A stretch of 64,000 nt of DNA from Plantago ovata (taxonomy: Eukaryota > Streptophyta > Magnoliopsida > Lamiales > Plantaginaceae), in contig CM051455.1 in assembly GCA_028274465.1 (NCBI GenBank), forward strand, positions 133,210,096 through 133,274,095, in the 5' to 3' direction. The first letter of the stretch is position 1; every line of letters begins with the position of its first letter. The notes beneath the pieces were generated by a model. That model saw nothing but the letters and a program-made list of their open reading frames with translations. It was not told the DNA's origin and did not search any database. This document shows positions 12,809 through 23,510 of this stretch, piece after piece. The position numbers and the translations under genes were made by a program.

Positions 12809-13710
12809 ACATTATTATTATTATTTTTTATTATTATTATTATTTTTTTTACTGGAAATCAGTAAATCAAAAACAACGAAAGTTTACACAAAATTAGAGG
12901 GCAGCCGAGAAACAAGCTGTGCTCCTACCTCCTTAGCAATTGCAAAACTAATCCTAGGGAAAATATGATCAGCAGCACGTGCCCCAGCATCTTGAGCCAA
13001 AGCAAACCCCGGACTCTAACAAATAAATCCACAGCCTCACCATCCAACTCCCCAAATGTCGAGAAAGAGAAAGGAAGAAATCCATATCCCTTAGCCGCAC
13101 AAAAATCATGATACTTCGCACACTTGCGCTTGGCAGCATCAGCAACCGCATGTCTAGGCACAAACTCCACCAACCCTGACCGTGTCAAGGGGGAAGACCT
13201 GGTCAGATCCACACAAACACCCTGCCCCCTATCCCAAGCATAAAGGAGCAAGTCTGCAGGACGGAGGGACCTGTCACTCCCGCCGCTCAAACCAATATCC
13301 ACCTCCTTGTCAGCAGAGATGCCAGATCGGAAACATAAATCCAAGAGAGTGTCGCGAACAAGGTTATGTCGGTGCTTAATATCCACCACCCCAGCACACG
13401 ACACAGCATGATCACCAAAAAAATCCCCAGAAAAAAACCAAGAGCAAGTAGAGCAGGGCATGTACACCGGAAACAAAGCAACACCAAGCCGATACCCCAG
13501 TACACACCTGTAAGTCCTCTCGTTCATAGTCTTCCCCAGACCCGACATAGGAACAACTTGCAGCCAATCAGAAGAATGGGCACCTCGCTGAGACTTCCAA
13601 AGAGCTACCTGACGAGGAGATAAAGAGAAAACAGATTCTACAGAAGCAGCAACCTTCGTGAAATATATATCTGCTAATCTCTTCATAAGTTTGGGGCCAG
13701 TCTCTTCGTG
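12809..13710 (-). pseudogene. 5'-truncated RLE-type non-LTR retrotransposon, fragment 2
   Basis: The minus strand holds an open frame from 13686 to 12925 (253 aa) that is the C-terminal part of the same family as the element at 15.3-18.6 kb, but clearly diverged. Motifs in order: FSLSPRQVALWKS, CSTCSWFFSGDFFGDHAVSC (C-x2-C-x11-H-x3-C), HRHNLVRDTLLDLC, RPADLLLYAWDRG and VCVDLT (PAD-X14-D), then YGFLPFSFSTFGEL. This order fits the CCHC plus restriction-like endonuclease of R2/R4/Dong-type elements. Its 3' tail is the TTA array at 12809-12850, and its 5' side abuts the TTA array at 13711. Confidence 0.6.
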
Positions 13711-14430
13711 TTATTATTATTATTATTATTATTTTTTTTATTTTTTTATTTTTTTTATTTTTTAATAAACTAGACATTTATTAACACGCAAAATTGGAAG
13801 GTAGTCGAGAGACAAGCTGTGCTCCCACCACTTTTTGAATACAAAAACTTATTCCATAAAAAAGAAAAGTACTGCTCCTAACATTATTCGAGTGACTAAC
13901 TGAAAGATGCGTGAGGCACGAAAGAGTAGCCACCTCTTCCCTGGTAAAGTTCCCCAAATGTAGAGAAGGCAAAAGGGATGAACGAGCTCAGTATCCGTGT
14001 TCTGCACACTTGGACGAATACTTCCTCTTCTTCTTCTCTACATCATTGTGCAAAGCCACTCCGGGGCCCATGATCCCTCACCCACACTAGAAAAAGGAGA
14101 GAAGCCGGTAACATCCACACATACGTCTTTGCCTTGGGACCAATTGAATAACAACAAGTCTGCTGGTCGTAGGTCCCGCCCATCCTCGGAGAGGAAACCC
14201 ATAGGGGCCTCTTTCCGCACAACAACGCCAACTTTAGAGCAGATGTCTACCAAAGTATCACGCTCAAGATTGTGACGGAACTTCACTCCCACCTCGTTAG
14301 AACAGTGACCAGCGTGGTCACCCCACTGGTCCATCCGACGCACATGACAACTCGGACAAAGGGAGCCCTCAGGGAACAAAAGGACAGCGAGACGATAACC
14401 CAACACCGCAAGGAACTGACGTGGGTTCAT
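13711..14430 (-). pseudogene. 5'-truncated RLE-type non-LTR retrotransposon, fragment 3
   Basis: The minus strand from 14430 reads MNPRQFLAVLGYRL, CPSCHVRRMDQWGDHAGHC, KFRHNLERDTLVDIC and RPADLLLFNWSQG with DVCVDVTG (PAD-X14-D). A frameshift near 14040 follows, then sequence matching the 3' end of the large element (AGCACAGCTTGTCTC, then TTAATAAA). The 3' tail is the TTA/T-rich array 13711-13764, and the 5' edge at 14430 is again in a TTA array, so the copy lies within microsatellite on both sides. Confidence 0.6.
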
Positions 14431-14438
14431 TATTATTA

Positions 14439-14491
<53 letters not shown>

Positions 14492-14546
14492 AATAATAAT
14501 AATATATTATTATTATTAATCACACAAAATTGGAACTGACGTGGGT

Positions 14547-14610
<64 letters not shown>
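14430..14610. repeat. TTA microsatellites enclosing a 30-bp internally deleted RLE copy
   Basis: Two TTA arrays (14430-14518 and 14550-14610) enclose 14519-14549. That piece joins the family's 3' end (ATCACACAAAATTGGAA) directly to the 5' edge of fragment 3 (GGAACTGACGTGGGTTCAT) through a shared GGAA. It looks like a copy that lost its whole interior at a GGAA microhomology. Confidence 0.6.
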
Positions 14611-14611
<1 letters not shown>

Positions 14612-15100
14612 TCAAATAAATAAACCAGCTGCAGTCATGGATTAACAAAAGCAAAGCAGCAGAGCAGAACCAGTACACATGACCCAAAGGCGGAACACAA
14701 AACCCAACTGCAGTCACACTCCAAAGTACCGCAGAAATGCGGAAAGAAAGAGAGGGCAGCAAATCACCCAAAACTGAACTGAAATGCAATAGCTAGAAGC
14801 CCAAAACGGCCCGAAACCAACAACCAGATTAATGAAAGAAACCCACAAAGAGACGAACAGATCAACCAAGGAGCGAATCGAACAGGCAACCGGAAACAGA
14901 GCAAAGCAATTCGCCCAAAAAAAACCGCAACAGCAACAATCCACCCAAAAAAAAAACGACCGTAAAAGAGAAGTCTTGAATTACCCTTATCTGTTGGAGT
15001 GCAATCGACCCTTACCTGTAGAATTCTTCTCGCCGAGAGCACATAAAGCAAAGGCGACGCCGAACGCCTCCAAAGTCGCCAGCTGGTTTATTTATTTGAA
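14611..15100. mobile_element. 490-bp segment with perfect 20-bp terminal inverted repeats, type unknown
   Basis: 14611-14630 (TTCAAATAAATAAACCAGCT) is the exact reverse complement of 15081-15100. The interior is not AT-rich and is purine-biased on the plus strand; it contains no convincing coding frame. The left end touches the TTA array. No target duplication is visible, because the left flank is microsatellite. It may be a small DNA transposon or two facing copies of a retroelement end. I do not recognise the family. Confidence 0.4.
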
Positions 15101-15339
15101 AACTCTCTCTTTGTTCCATGTACTTTTGTCTCTTTTGGAGCATTTGAAAAGTAGTACCACCTGTGGCTGATTTTTTTTTTTTTCCACGAGTACATGTAGT
15201 GTGACTTCAAGGACCTCACTTATGTGTGGCACGTGGTTGTTGTTGTGATTTTATGCATGGCGGTTAAAATATTTTGTCCTTTTTTTGGGAACGATGGTTG
15301 CGGTGATCGCGGAGTTAAAGAGCTCTCCAAAAGTATTTT
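15101..15339. other. Uncharacterised DNA before the large retroelement
   Basis: Short non-coding stretch with a poly-T run (15171-15183). It may include the 5' UTR of the retroelement that follows, but no boundary is visible. Confidence 0.3.
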
Positions 15340-18300
15340 ATTGATCACTTGAAAGCTCAACGTTTCAAGTCGGACGCGTCGAGGGCTTCTCACAGGGATC
15401 GCATTGCTAGTGACCTCTCCCTTTTCTCTGCCTTGGACCTTTCCCTTCATCAGGCTGGTGTTTGGTTGTGCGGCGATTGCCTCAGTACTCACACGTTTAG
15501 TAAGAGGTGTATACATGCTGATGGGGGTGTGGTCCCTGCGCCAGACCGTGTTGACTCAGCTATTTATGGTATTTCGGCTCCTACTGGTGTTGTAGGGCTT
15601 GTGGGGTCTGCTGCAGGGTCGTCTGAGTGCCCGGTTGGGTCGCCTATAGCACATGACGGTGGTTTGGGCCCCCTTTGCTTTGATGTTAATCTCCTTGACC
15701 GCGTTTTTCGCTGCAAACGCGTACGGTCAAGTGTATCCCTCCTAAGTTGAGGCTTGGGTTTGCCAGAATCTTTCTCAGTGCACTTGACCTGGTTCTCGCA
15801 TGCCCGGGAGATTTGTCTGTGTGGGTGCAACTTCTCATTCTGCCGCGTTGCACTCTGGCTACTTTTGTACCGTCTAGCAGGGCTCACCGGCAGTCTGAGA
15901 GAGGGAGAGGCGCCAGTTTGAGGGCATTTCTAGCGCCATTGCGCGTTGGAGAGATCCTGGGGAAAGATTAGGCTTGGTGAGAGACCGTTTAGCCCCTGCT
16001 TATTCGCCTCCACACAGGTCTCTGGAGCCTAAAGACTCTGACGAGGCTAACTTATCTCAGTGTAAGCGTAAGTTAGGGGACGGTCACTTTACCGCTACTA
16101 TTAAGGTCCTCACCTCTTCTGGTGTTGCCCCTGACACTCCTGACACCTTGGCTGAGTTAGAAGCCAAACACCCCTTCGCCCCTCCTCCAGTTATCTTCTT
16201 TGTTTGGGGAGGATGCTCTGTTTGTTCTGAAAGACCTTGTGTTGAATAGGATTCGGAGCTTCCCCAAGGGTACGTCATGTGGTCGTGACGGTCTCAGAGC
16301 TCAGCATTTGCTAGACGTTTTGGGGGGTGCTGCCTCTGCGATTTCTGATAGTCTGTTAGCTTCTATCACTGGGGTCGTCAAACTATTCCTTTCGGGCAAG
16401 TGTGTTAGCCCACTTGGGGAGTTCGTTGCCAGTGCTCCTTTCACTCCTGTTGTTAAGCTAGGAGGAGGCATTCTACCCATTGCTGTTGGTACCGTTTGGA
16501 GGAGGCTGGTTTCTAAGGTGGCCTCTTCCTCTGTTGGGAACTCGATGACTACGTACTTACAGGATTTTCAGTTTGGTGTTGGGGTCTCGGGTGCGTGTGA
16601 GGTTGTTCTTCATTCTGTCAACAGGTTTGTGGAGGCTAGAGGGGACGAGGTTGGGCTCTCTATGCTTTTGGTGGATTTAAGAATGCGTTTAACCTGGTTG
16701 ACAGGAGTGCTCTTCTTCGAGAGACTCGGTTGAGGTGTCCGGCCATTTCACCTTGGATTGAGTTATGTTATTCTAGGCCTGCTCGGCGTTATTATGGGGA
16801 CTCGGTTCTTCGGTCGTGTCAGGGGGTTCAGCAAGGGGATCCTTTGGGTCCTTTATTATTCTCGCTGGTTCTGCATCCGTTGGTCCACGCTATTCATCAG
16901 TCGTGTGAGCTTTCTCTTCAGGCTTGGTATCTTGACGACGGCACTATCATTGGTGATACTCTTATGGTTGCCAAGGCGCTCGATATTATCTGTGTTGATG
17001 GACCAGCTCGTGGGTTGCATCTGAATGTCGATAAGACTGAGCTTTTTTGGCCAGTGGAGGACCCTCGTGGAAGGGTGGCTGGCCTTTTCCCTGCTTCTAT
17101 CTCTCGTCCGCTTCAGGGTGTCAATCTCCTTGGGGGCTCTGTTAGTGCGGATTCTGTTTTTTGCCTTGATTTAGTTGCGCGCCGGGTTTCCAAGACCATC
17201 TCTTTGTTGGAGGCTATCCGAAAGCTTGATGATCCCCAGTGTGAGCTTCTTCTTCTTCGCAATTGTGCGGGGGTGGCGAAGTTATCTTATGCTTTGAGGT
17301 CTTTCCCTCCTTTTTCTTGTGGTGACGCTCTAGTCCAGTTTGATCAGGCCTTGCGTACTTCCTTGGAGATGATCTACAGGTTCAGGGCCTGGTTTTGGGG
17401 ATTGGCAGTGGCGGCTTGCCACGCTTCCCATCAGACTTGGAGGTCTAGGGGTCCTGTGTGCGCAGGATGTCAGTCAGTATACCTTTTTTGCCTCTCGCTT
17501 GCAGTCTAGCTCTTTGCAGGATATGATTCTGATTAGGTCTAGATTAGCCTCTTCTGGTCTTACCTTTGAGGCCGCTCTCGACAGCTTCACGGCCTATTGT
17601 GGTGCTGATGTTCTCTCTGTTACCTCTAGCTCTCCTGCCCCCCAGTTCATGAAGTCTTTGGCAAAGAGCTATTTTGGTGTCATTGATGAACATTTGACGT
17701 CACGTTACGGCTTGAGTCAACTGCAAAAGGCTCTTCTTAGTTGTGTTCGTGCCCCTCATGCGCAGGATTTCTTATTCACCATTCCTATTGATGGGTTGGG
17801 GCAGCGGATGAACCCTCGACAGTTCCGTGCTGTGTTGTGTTATCGTTGGCGGTTCCTTTGTTTCCCAGATGGTTCATCTTGATCGAGTTGTCATGTCCGT
17901 CGGATGGACTAGTGGGGTGACCACGTTGTTCACTGTTCTAGCGAGGTGGGAGTGAAGTTTCGACACAATCTTGTGCGCGATACTTTGGCTGACATTTGTT
18001 CTAGGGTCGGTGTTGTTGTGCGGAAAGAGGCTCCTATGGGGTTCCTCTCCGATGATGGACGGGACCTACGCCCCGCGGATCTGTTGTTGTACAATTGGTC
18101 CCAAGGCCGAGACGCTTGCTTGGATGTCACGGGTGTCTCTCATTTTGCTGGTGGGGGCTTGGATTCTTGGGTTCCTAGAGCTGCTTTGCAGATTGCCATT
18201 CAGAAGAAGAAGAGTAAGTATTCTTCTAAGTGTGCAGAACACGGCTACTCATTCATCCCGTTTGCTTTCTCCACTTTTGGGGAGCTCGGCGAGGAGGCCT

Positions 18301-18476
18301 TGGCTACTTTTTCGCGCCTCAAGCGCTTGTGTGTTAGCCATTCCAATGATGTTAGGAGTGGTGTTTTTCTTTTTTCTAGACTTAGCTTTTGTATTCAGAA
18401 AGGGGTGGGAGCACAGCTTGTCTCTCGACTCCCTTCCAATTTTGAGTGATTAATAAAAGTCTAGTTTATTAAAAAA
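15340..18476 (+). pseudogene. Near-full-length RLE-type non-LTR retrotransposon (Dong/R4-like), broken
   Basis: Pieces in several frames together form one polyprotein. An N-terminal zinc-finger-like stretch (VWLCGDCLSTHTFSKRCIH) lies at about 15460-15520. RT pieces follow: GRDGLRAQHLLD (about 16280); motif A LLVD at about 16670, with one base lost just after it; GVQQGDPLGPLLFSL (about 16825-16865); and YLDDG at 16928-16942. After NPRQFRAVL (17810) comes a CCHC region with a stop inside (about 17885-17940), then RHN at 17961-17969 and RPADLLLYNW with PAD-X14-D (Asp codons 18078 and 18123). Known R2/R4-type elements have RT followed by CCHC and a PD-D/E restriction-like endonuclease, which this order matches. 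At least four frameshifts or stops make it dead. No apurinic-type endonuclease is visible upstream of the RT. Confidence 0.65.
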
Positions 18477-18539
18477 ATAATAAAAAAATAAAATAATAAT
18501 AATAATAATAATAATAAATTCATAATAATAATAATAATA

Positions 18540-18624
<85 letters not shown>
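18477..18624. repeat. (TAA)n 3' tail of the RLE retrotransposon
   Basis: After GATTAATAAAAGTC and an A-rich spacer the element ends in TAA/AAT repeats. The array abuts intron 3 of B3 copy 4 at TAACGG (18624-18630). The element's tail and the microsatellite cannot be told apart. Confidence 0.85.
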
Positions 18625-18628
<4 letters not shown>

Positions 18629-18726
18629 GGACACACATATTGCCATAACAATTGCAGTCAAAAGGACAACCAAAAAACAATAAAAATGTTATCCCTAAAT
18701 GTTTCTATCTTGGTTGGATAGCTTAC

Positions 18727-19617
18727 AAACTCGTTCTTCCTGTTAGCACCGAATCTTCTCACGATATAAAGTCCCTGAGGCTCGGGAATTTCATTTCCGA
18801 AAATATCTGCACCACGCCAATCAAGTACCCTTTTCTTCCGTCTTGGCTGTTCACTATTACCTGAATCAACTACATAACAATTTCAAAATGTCATGACAAA
18901 ATTATTAATACTAGATGAACATAAGAGTTAACTCATTGCATTTTAAAATGGTAAAAATAGAAAACAATGAAGTCGAATGTACCAGGCATCACATTTGGTG
19001 TTGTCGAGCTATGCTTACGATGCCCAACACCTATTTTTTCGCATCCCGACAATCCATACAGTTTCACATCAAATAAGCCTTCTTCAGTGTACTGAAACCG
19101 TAACATATCATATTTTTCGAGCGAATTATCCTTTACAAAATCTTCCCATCCATCCAAGAAATACAAAGAGCCACCGACTTTTCTTGCATTTACTTGCCAA
19201 ACGTTATAGTATCTATCTTGTAACGATACTGTCTTGGGTAAACTGATTTGCACATGCTGTGGAAATTCCTATTCAAACAAAATTAGATTTATTCAATTCG
19301 TTACGTACAAACACACACTCACTCACTTACCCACTATATAGTTATAGGCCTAGATGCACTTTCCAATTTACAATGTTATTAATCAAATGAAATGAATGAA
19401 TGCATAAGATCATAGGCTCTCTATGGAAAATGATTACACACAACAAGTTTAAATATTACATATAAAATAATTCAATTACAACTAACAAATATCAGGTTCG
19501 AAACAGAGATTTATCAACAAATATAATAAATAGAGTTGTGGAGAGAAACCGTACTAGATCTGTTGCACATGTCTCAGGATCGAAAAACCTAAAGAACCTT
19601 GGACAGCTAGATTTCAT
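18727..19617 (-). pseudogene. Two-B3-domain protein, copy 4, lacks exon 4
   Basis: Minus-strand exons 19617-19555, 19268-18983 and 18869-18727 are intact and in phase (63, 286 and 143 nt), with GT..AG borders. Exon 4, which encodes most of B3 domain 2, is missing: intron 3 runs into the TAA tail of the retroelement at 18624. The protein would keep domain 1 and the basic linker (RRKKR) only. Sequence is nearly identical to copies 5 and 6 and more distant from copies 1-3 (FDPETCATDL against FDHDTCATEL). Confidence 0.8.
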
Positions 19618-20389
19618 GATTGGGGATCTGAAAAAAAACGTATCATTTTCAAAATAAGGATTAGTCTGATCGAGAATTAATGAATCTGCGTACATGGAGA
19701 ACTAATTCAAATGATACACATATACGAATAATCAAACCCTAACAAGTAACAAATAGAAGTAATAATGGAAACTCAGCTCAATAGCATAATAAAAATGGCA
19801 ATCCAACTCCATGAATGAAAAATTATTGATTTAGAGTAAATCTACATACACAGAGACTGAATATAGATACATAGATTATCAAATCAGACCTTGACGAATA
19901 AGAACTGAATTGTAGATGACAAAATAATAAACAAAGATACATAGCAAAAAAAAAAAAGAAGGAAACTCACAGCTTTCTTATGTTTCGGCCCGATTTGAAA
20001 ATGTGTCTTCAGTTTTTTCGACAATATCAAAGAGGATCAAAATCTAGGTCATGAGAGACGTTCACATATCCCGTAGACTTATAGATAGTGATGGGCCGGA
20101 TTTGAGGCCCAAATTCAATACTTTTAAATCCAATCTATGAGTGGATTTCATATACCACCAGTCGCACTCTGATTTTGTAAATCCACTCAATAAGGATTAG
20201 TAAGCCTACATAGAATGCCACAGTTATCGCACTTAAAACAATGTTTGTTTATCAACTACTCATCTCTTCCAATCAATTCTTTATGTATTTCTTTTTTTGA
20301 CATTAATCAATTCTTTAATTATGTTTCCATTTTTGGAAAGTAGACACATACCATCTATATTATTTTAAATGTCAACACCTTCCAGCCTG
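19618..20389. other. Leader of B3 copy 4 and intergenic DNA
   Basis: Includes the probable 5'-UTR intron (donor near 19972, CTCACAGCTTTC on the plus strand), with a single unit of the leader repeat that is doubled in copies 1-3. Beyond about 20000 there is no gene. Copies lie at 29758-30530 and 39972-40745. Confidence 0.45.
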
Positions 20390-21112
20390 GGAAATCTTGT
20401 TCTTGGTTGATTAGAGCAATTTTCAAATGCAGAGAGGATATGATACAGAATACTGGTTGGGTTGAGGCTAAAAAGAGTGGTAAATTTGAGACAAGTCGTG
20501 TATATAGAGGTTTGCGTGTCCAGAAACCAAAGGTCAGGTGGAGGAAACTTTTCTATGGCAATGTGGCAAGACCCAGAGCAGTCTTTGCGTTCTGGATGGG
20601 ATGCAATGAAAGACTAGCAACTAAAGACCGAATTTTCCAGGTTTGGAATTAATACTGATGGGTTGTGCATATTCTGTGGAGGAATTGAAACAGTACACTT
20701 GTTCTATGAATGTCCTGAGACTAAAACAATTTGGATACAAGTATTGAGATGGCTGAAAAGTGACCATCAACCCAAAAAGTGGACTGAGGAGCTGCAATGG
20801 TAGATAGAAGAATGCAAAGGAAAAAATATGAGATGCAAAGTCCTTAAGCTTGCTGCAGTGGAGACATTGTACAGTGTACCGAAAGAGAGGAATGAAGTTT
20901 TGTTTGGTCAAAGACAGAGAAATGGTAGAATAGGAGAAGATATTATTGACAATGTAAAGATTAGAGCAGCCTTGCACAAAGGCTTGAGAAATTATGTTAG
21001 TAGACTGTACTTTGGACTGGTAGGTGGTAGTTTCATGTGTTGTCTTGATGTGTCTAGCCTGGATGTTGCCATCGGCTATGTATTGTCACAGATTTTGGTA
21101 AATGAAAAAATT
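20390..21112 (+). pseudogene. LINE 3'-end remnant with zf-RVT domain, unit A
   Basis: The plus strand reads ARPRAVFAFWMGCNERLATKD, one extra base, then GINTDGLCIFCGGIETV and HLFYEC. This is the zinc-binding C-x2-C-x7-H-x4-C region after an L1-type RT. One codon-sized deletion (before HLFYEC) is private to unit A. A stop follows near 20800 and the frame resumes as VETLYSVPKERNEVLFGQ. It is a different LINE from the one beside the B3 copies at 2.3-12.3 kb. Confidence 0.7.
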
Positions 21113-21295
21113 TCGTGGTCCAAGAAAAATGTAGACACCACTTTTACACTTCTTTATCTCCACTCATATCTCACACTATTTTAATCCACTACCCCTACAT
21201 TTACATACAATATTAATATAACACTACCAAACAAAACCATTCATTAAAAACAGTGCAAAGAGAAAACGTAGGCATATCACGGGACGGAGGGAGTA
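21113..21295. mobile_element. Truncated Stowaway-like MITE, unit A
   Basis: The right end GGGACGGAGGGAG (21281-21293) followed by TA is the classic Stowaway terminal repeat and target dinucleotide. The left terminal repeat is missing where the LINE remnant ends. Confidence 0.5.
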
Positions 21296-23510
21296 GCTTA
21301 TAAGCTCTAGTAGATTATAAGTTTGTTCGCGTTTGCAGAACAAACTCATTGACACGTGAAATAAGTCTGTTACGTGAACGTAATAAGCTCATGCACCTTA
21401 TCAACTAGCTAACTTATTTTGTAAGCTAATAAAGTTAGCTAATTTTATGTCGGCCAGGACTCAAACTGGTGACTTATTGGATTGTAGAGCGAGTAAATGC
21501 GACTGGACCATCACAACGGTTGGTGAAATGGTCTGACTAACAATAGGTTTTATCTAGTTACACATGGCTGATGGGATTTATGCACCTTTTGCCATTTTGA
21601 TTGTGTATGAATAGTTTGCTACCATTCATTGTACCCGAAGGGATTTTATACTCCTTCATGGAAGCCTTTGAGAACTATAAGTAGGGTAGTAGGTGATAAC
21701 TGGGTTTTTTAACTACTTATCACTGAGTTTTTATTTAAAATGTTGTATGTGTGAAAGCTATTTTTGTTCGATTTTCCCCGTTTTATATTTGTTTTGGTCT
21801 AGGTGGTTTGAGTTGGTGATTTATGAAGATATAGGCTAAAAATTAGCTTATATGAGTTGATTTGGAGATAATAGACCATGGAAAAGAAGGCTTAATAGTT
21901 GGGTTGGGTAAGGTCCAAGGTCCAATTTCTAAAGTTTCCTATTCCATTTTGAACTTCAAAGGCCAACTTTTTTTATGCCTTTATTCAGCCCTATCGGATT
22001 TATGTATATATTGGGATTGGTCAGATATTTTGATGTAAGCTGATTGGGAGGCATAGGGAAGAACCAACAGATAGAGAGGAGGCGGCAGTGCACTCTGTTT
22101 TCTTCCGTACAATTCTGCGTCCAGAAGACAGCGATCGGCATCAATTCAGTTTCATCTCCCCTTTACATTTAGCGATTGTGGTGTAAAATCTCAGGTTTGT
22201 TCGAAAAGACCGTAGAACATTTTGGACATATGTAGTGTGTACTTCTCATTCGAGTGAACGGTTTTTTGTTGTGACATTTCATTTCACTACAGATGCAGCT
22301 TTATTGCAGTCAAACAAAAGCTCACTCCATTCTTGGCCATGTTCATCACAAAGAGAAATAAAAATGAAGAGAACTTTTGTTGGAAATACAAGAATGGCAT
22401 ATCTTTTAGAAAGTTGTGACATACTGCATATATTGTTTTACAATGAGATATATCATACTTATAGAACCAACCAAAGTAACCACGGCTCATTTTACATATT
22501 AGCTAGGTCATGAAAATATTACCTCCAACATTCATGTTATGAGCAGATTGTAGACCCCTTTTGGTCCAAAACCAATTAACCAACCACACCAGTGGAGAAA
22601 TGGACATGAACTAACTTAAATATCTTTTACTAGAACTTTGTGACATAATGCATATATTTTTTATAAATGAGATATATAGTACTTATAGAACCACCCTGAA
22701 GTAACTACGGTTATCTTACATGTTAGATAGATCATGTAAATAATACCTCCAACACTCATGTTATGAGCAAATTGTAGACCCCCTTTGGTCCAAAACCAAT
22801 TAACCAACCACATCAGTGGAGAAATGGACATGAACTGACTTAAAAGATATCTTACCTTACCTAGTAGTTATGTGACTCATTTCTAAAAGAACTTTCCACC
22901 AATCAGATCACCTGCACGACACTCAAACCAGTTCTCCGACTTGTTAAATATAGAAATCATTTAACAATTCTACTAATGGACCTAATTCACATAAGTAGAC
23001 GTGCCTTAATTTTGACATCTCTACCAGTTATCACATTCACACCTAATTTCAAGGGAATGAATCCTCAATGAGCCATAAATATTTTGTGTTTGTGCCAGAT
23101 CTGATTCGCTAAGGTGAAGAGTGAAGACACAACACAAGAACCGGCCATGGTACAAATTCGTGATGCTTTCTTTTACACCGTGTCGAGATGCAAAACAAAG
23201 CAGATGCGTACTTGTTGCGCAATAAACAGCATAACCAATTATTAGAGCCACTGAACAGAACCGAAAAATAAAAAGAAATCCATATACAGCACGGAGCCAT
23301 GTCATGCACTATAGCGGACATTCTAAATTATAAATGAATAAATGTGTAGAACTAAAAGCTGAAAATTGTCATCTTTCCTGTGATATCTCTAGCGCTTCAT
23401 CGATGAAAAGTCTACCAGCCTAGGTGGATAAAAGACTATCCGTGATACTGTAGTAACTAATGTCAAGCTCAAGGCAACTGGGATATACAAGCTACACAGG
23501 TTTCCTCCCC
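21296..23510. other. Intergenic DNA 3' of ITPK pseudogene A, with a 2x225-bp tandem repeat
   Basis: No gene is seen. A block of about 225 bp is repeated twice (about 22405-22630 and 22631-22855); both units carry GTTATGAGCA and TTGGTCCAAAACCAATTAAC. The same pair occurs at about 32540-32990 and 46206-46660. The site GGACCATCACAACGG near 21507 is the empty version of the CACTA insertion site in unit C. Confidence 0.55.

Noticed and set aside
13182..13623. Plus-strand frames across the RLE fragments
   Set aside because: They are shadows of the minus-strand endonuclease region, with no motif of their own.
21450..21530. tRNA- or SINE-like box (GGACTCAAACTGG with GTAGAGCGAG)
   Set aside because: It resembles the reverse complement of a tRNA B box, but no A box, cloverleaf or tail could be found. 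It is repeated in units B and C only as part of the tandem unit.
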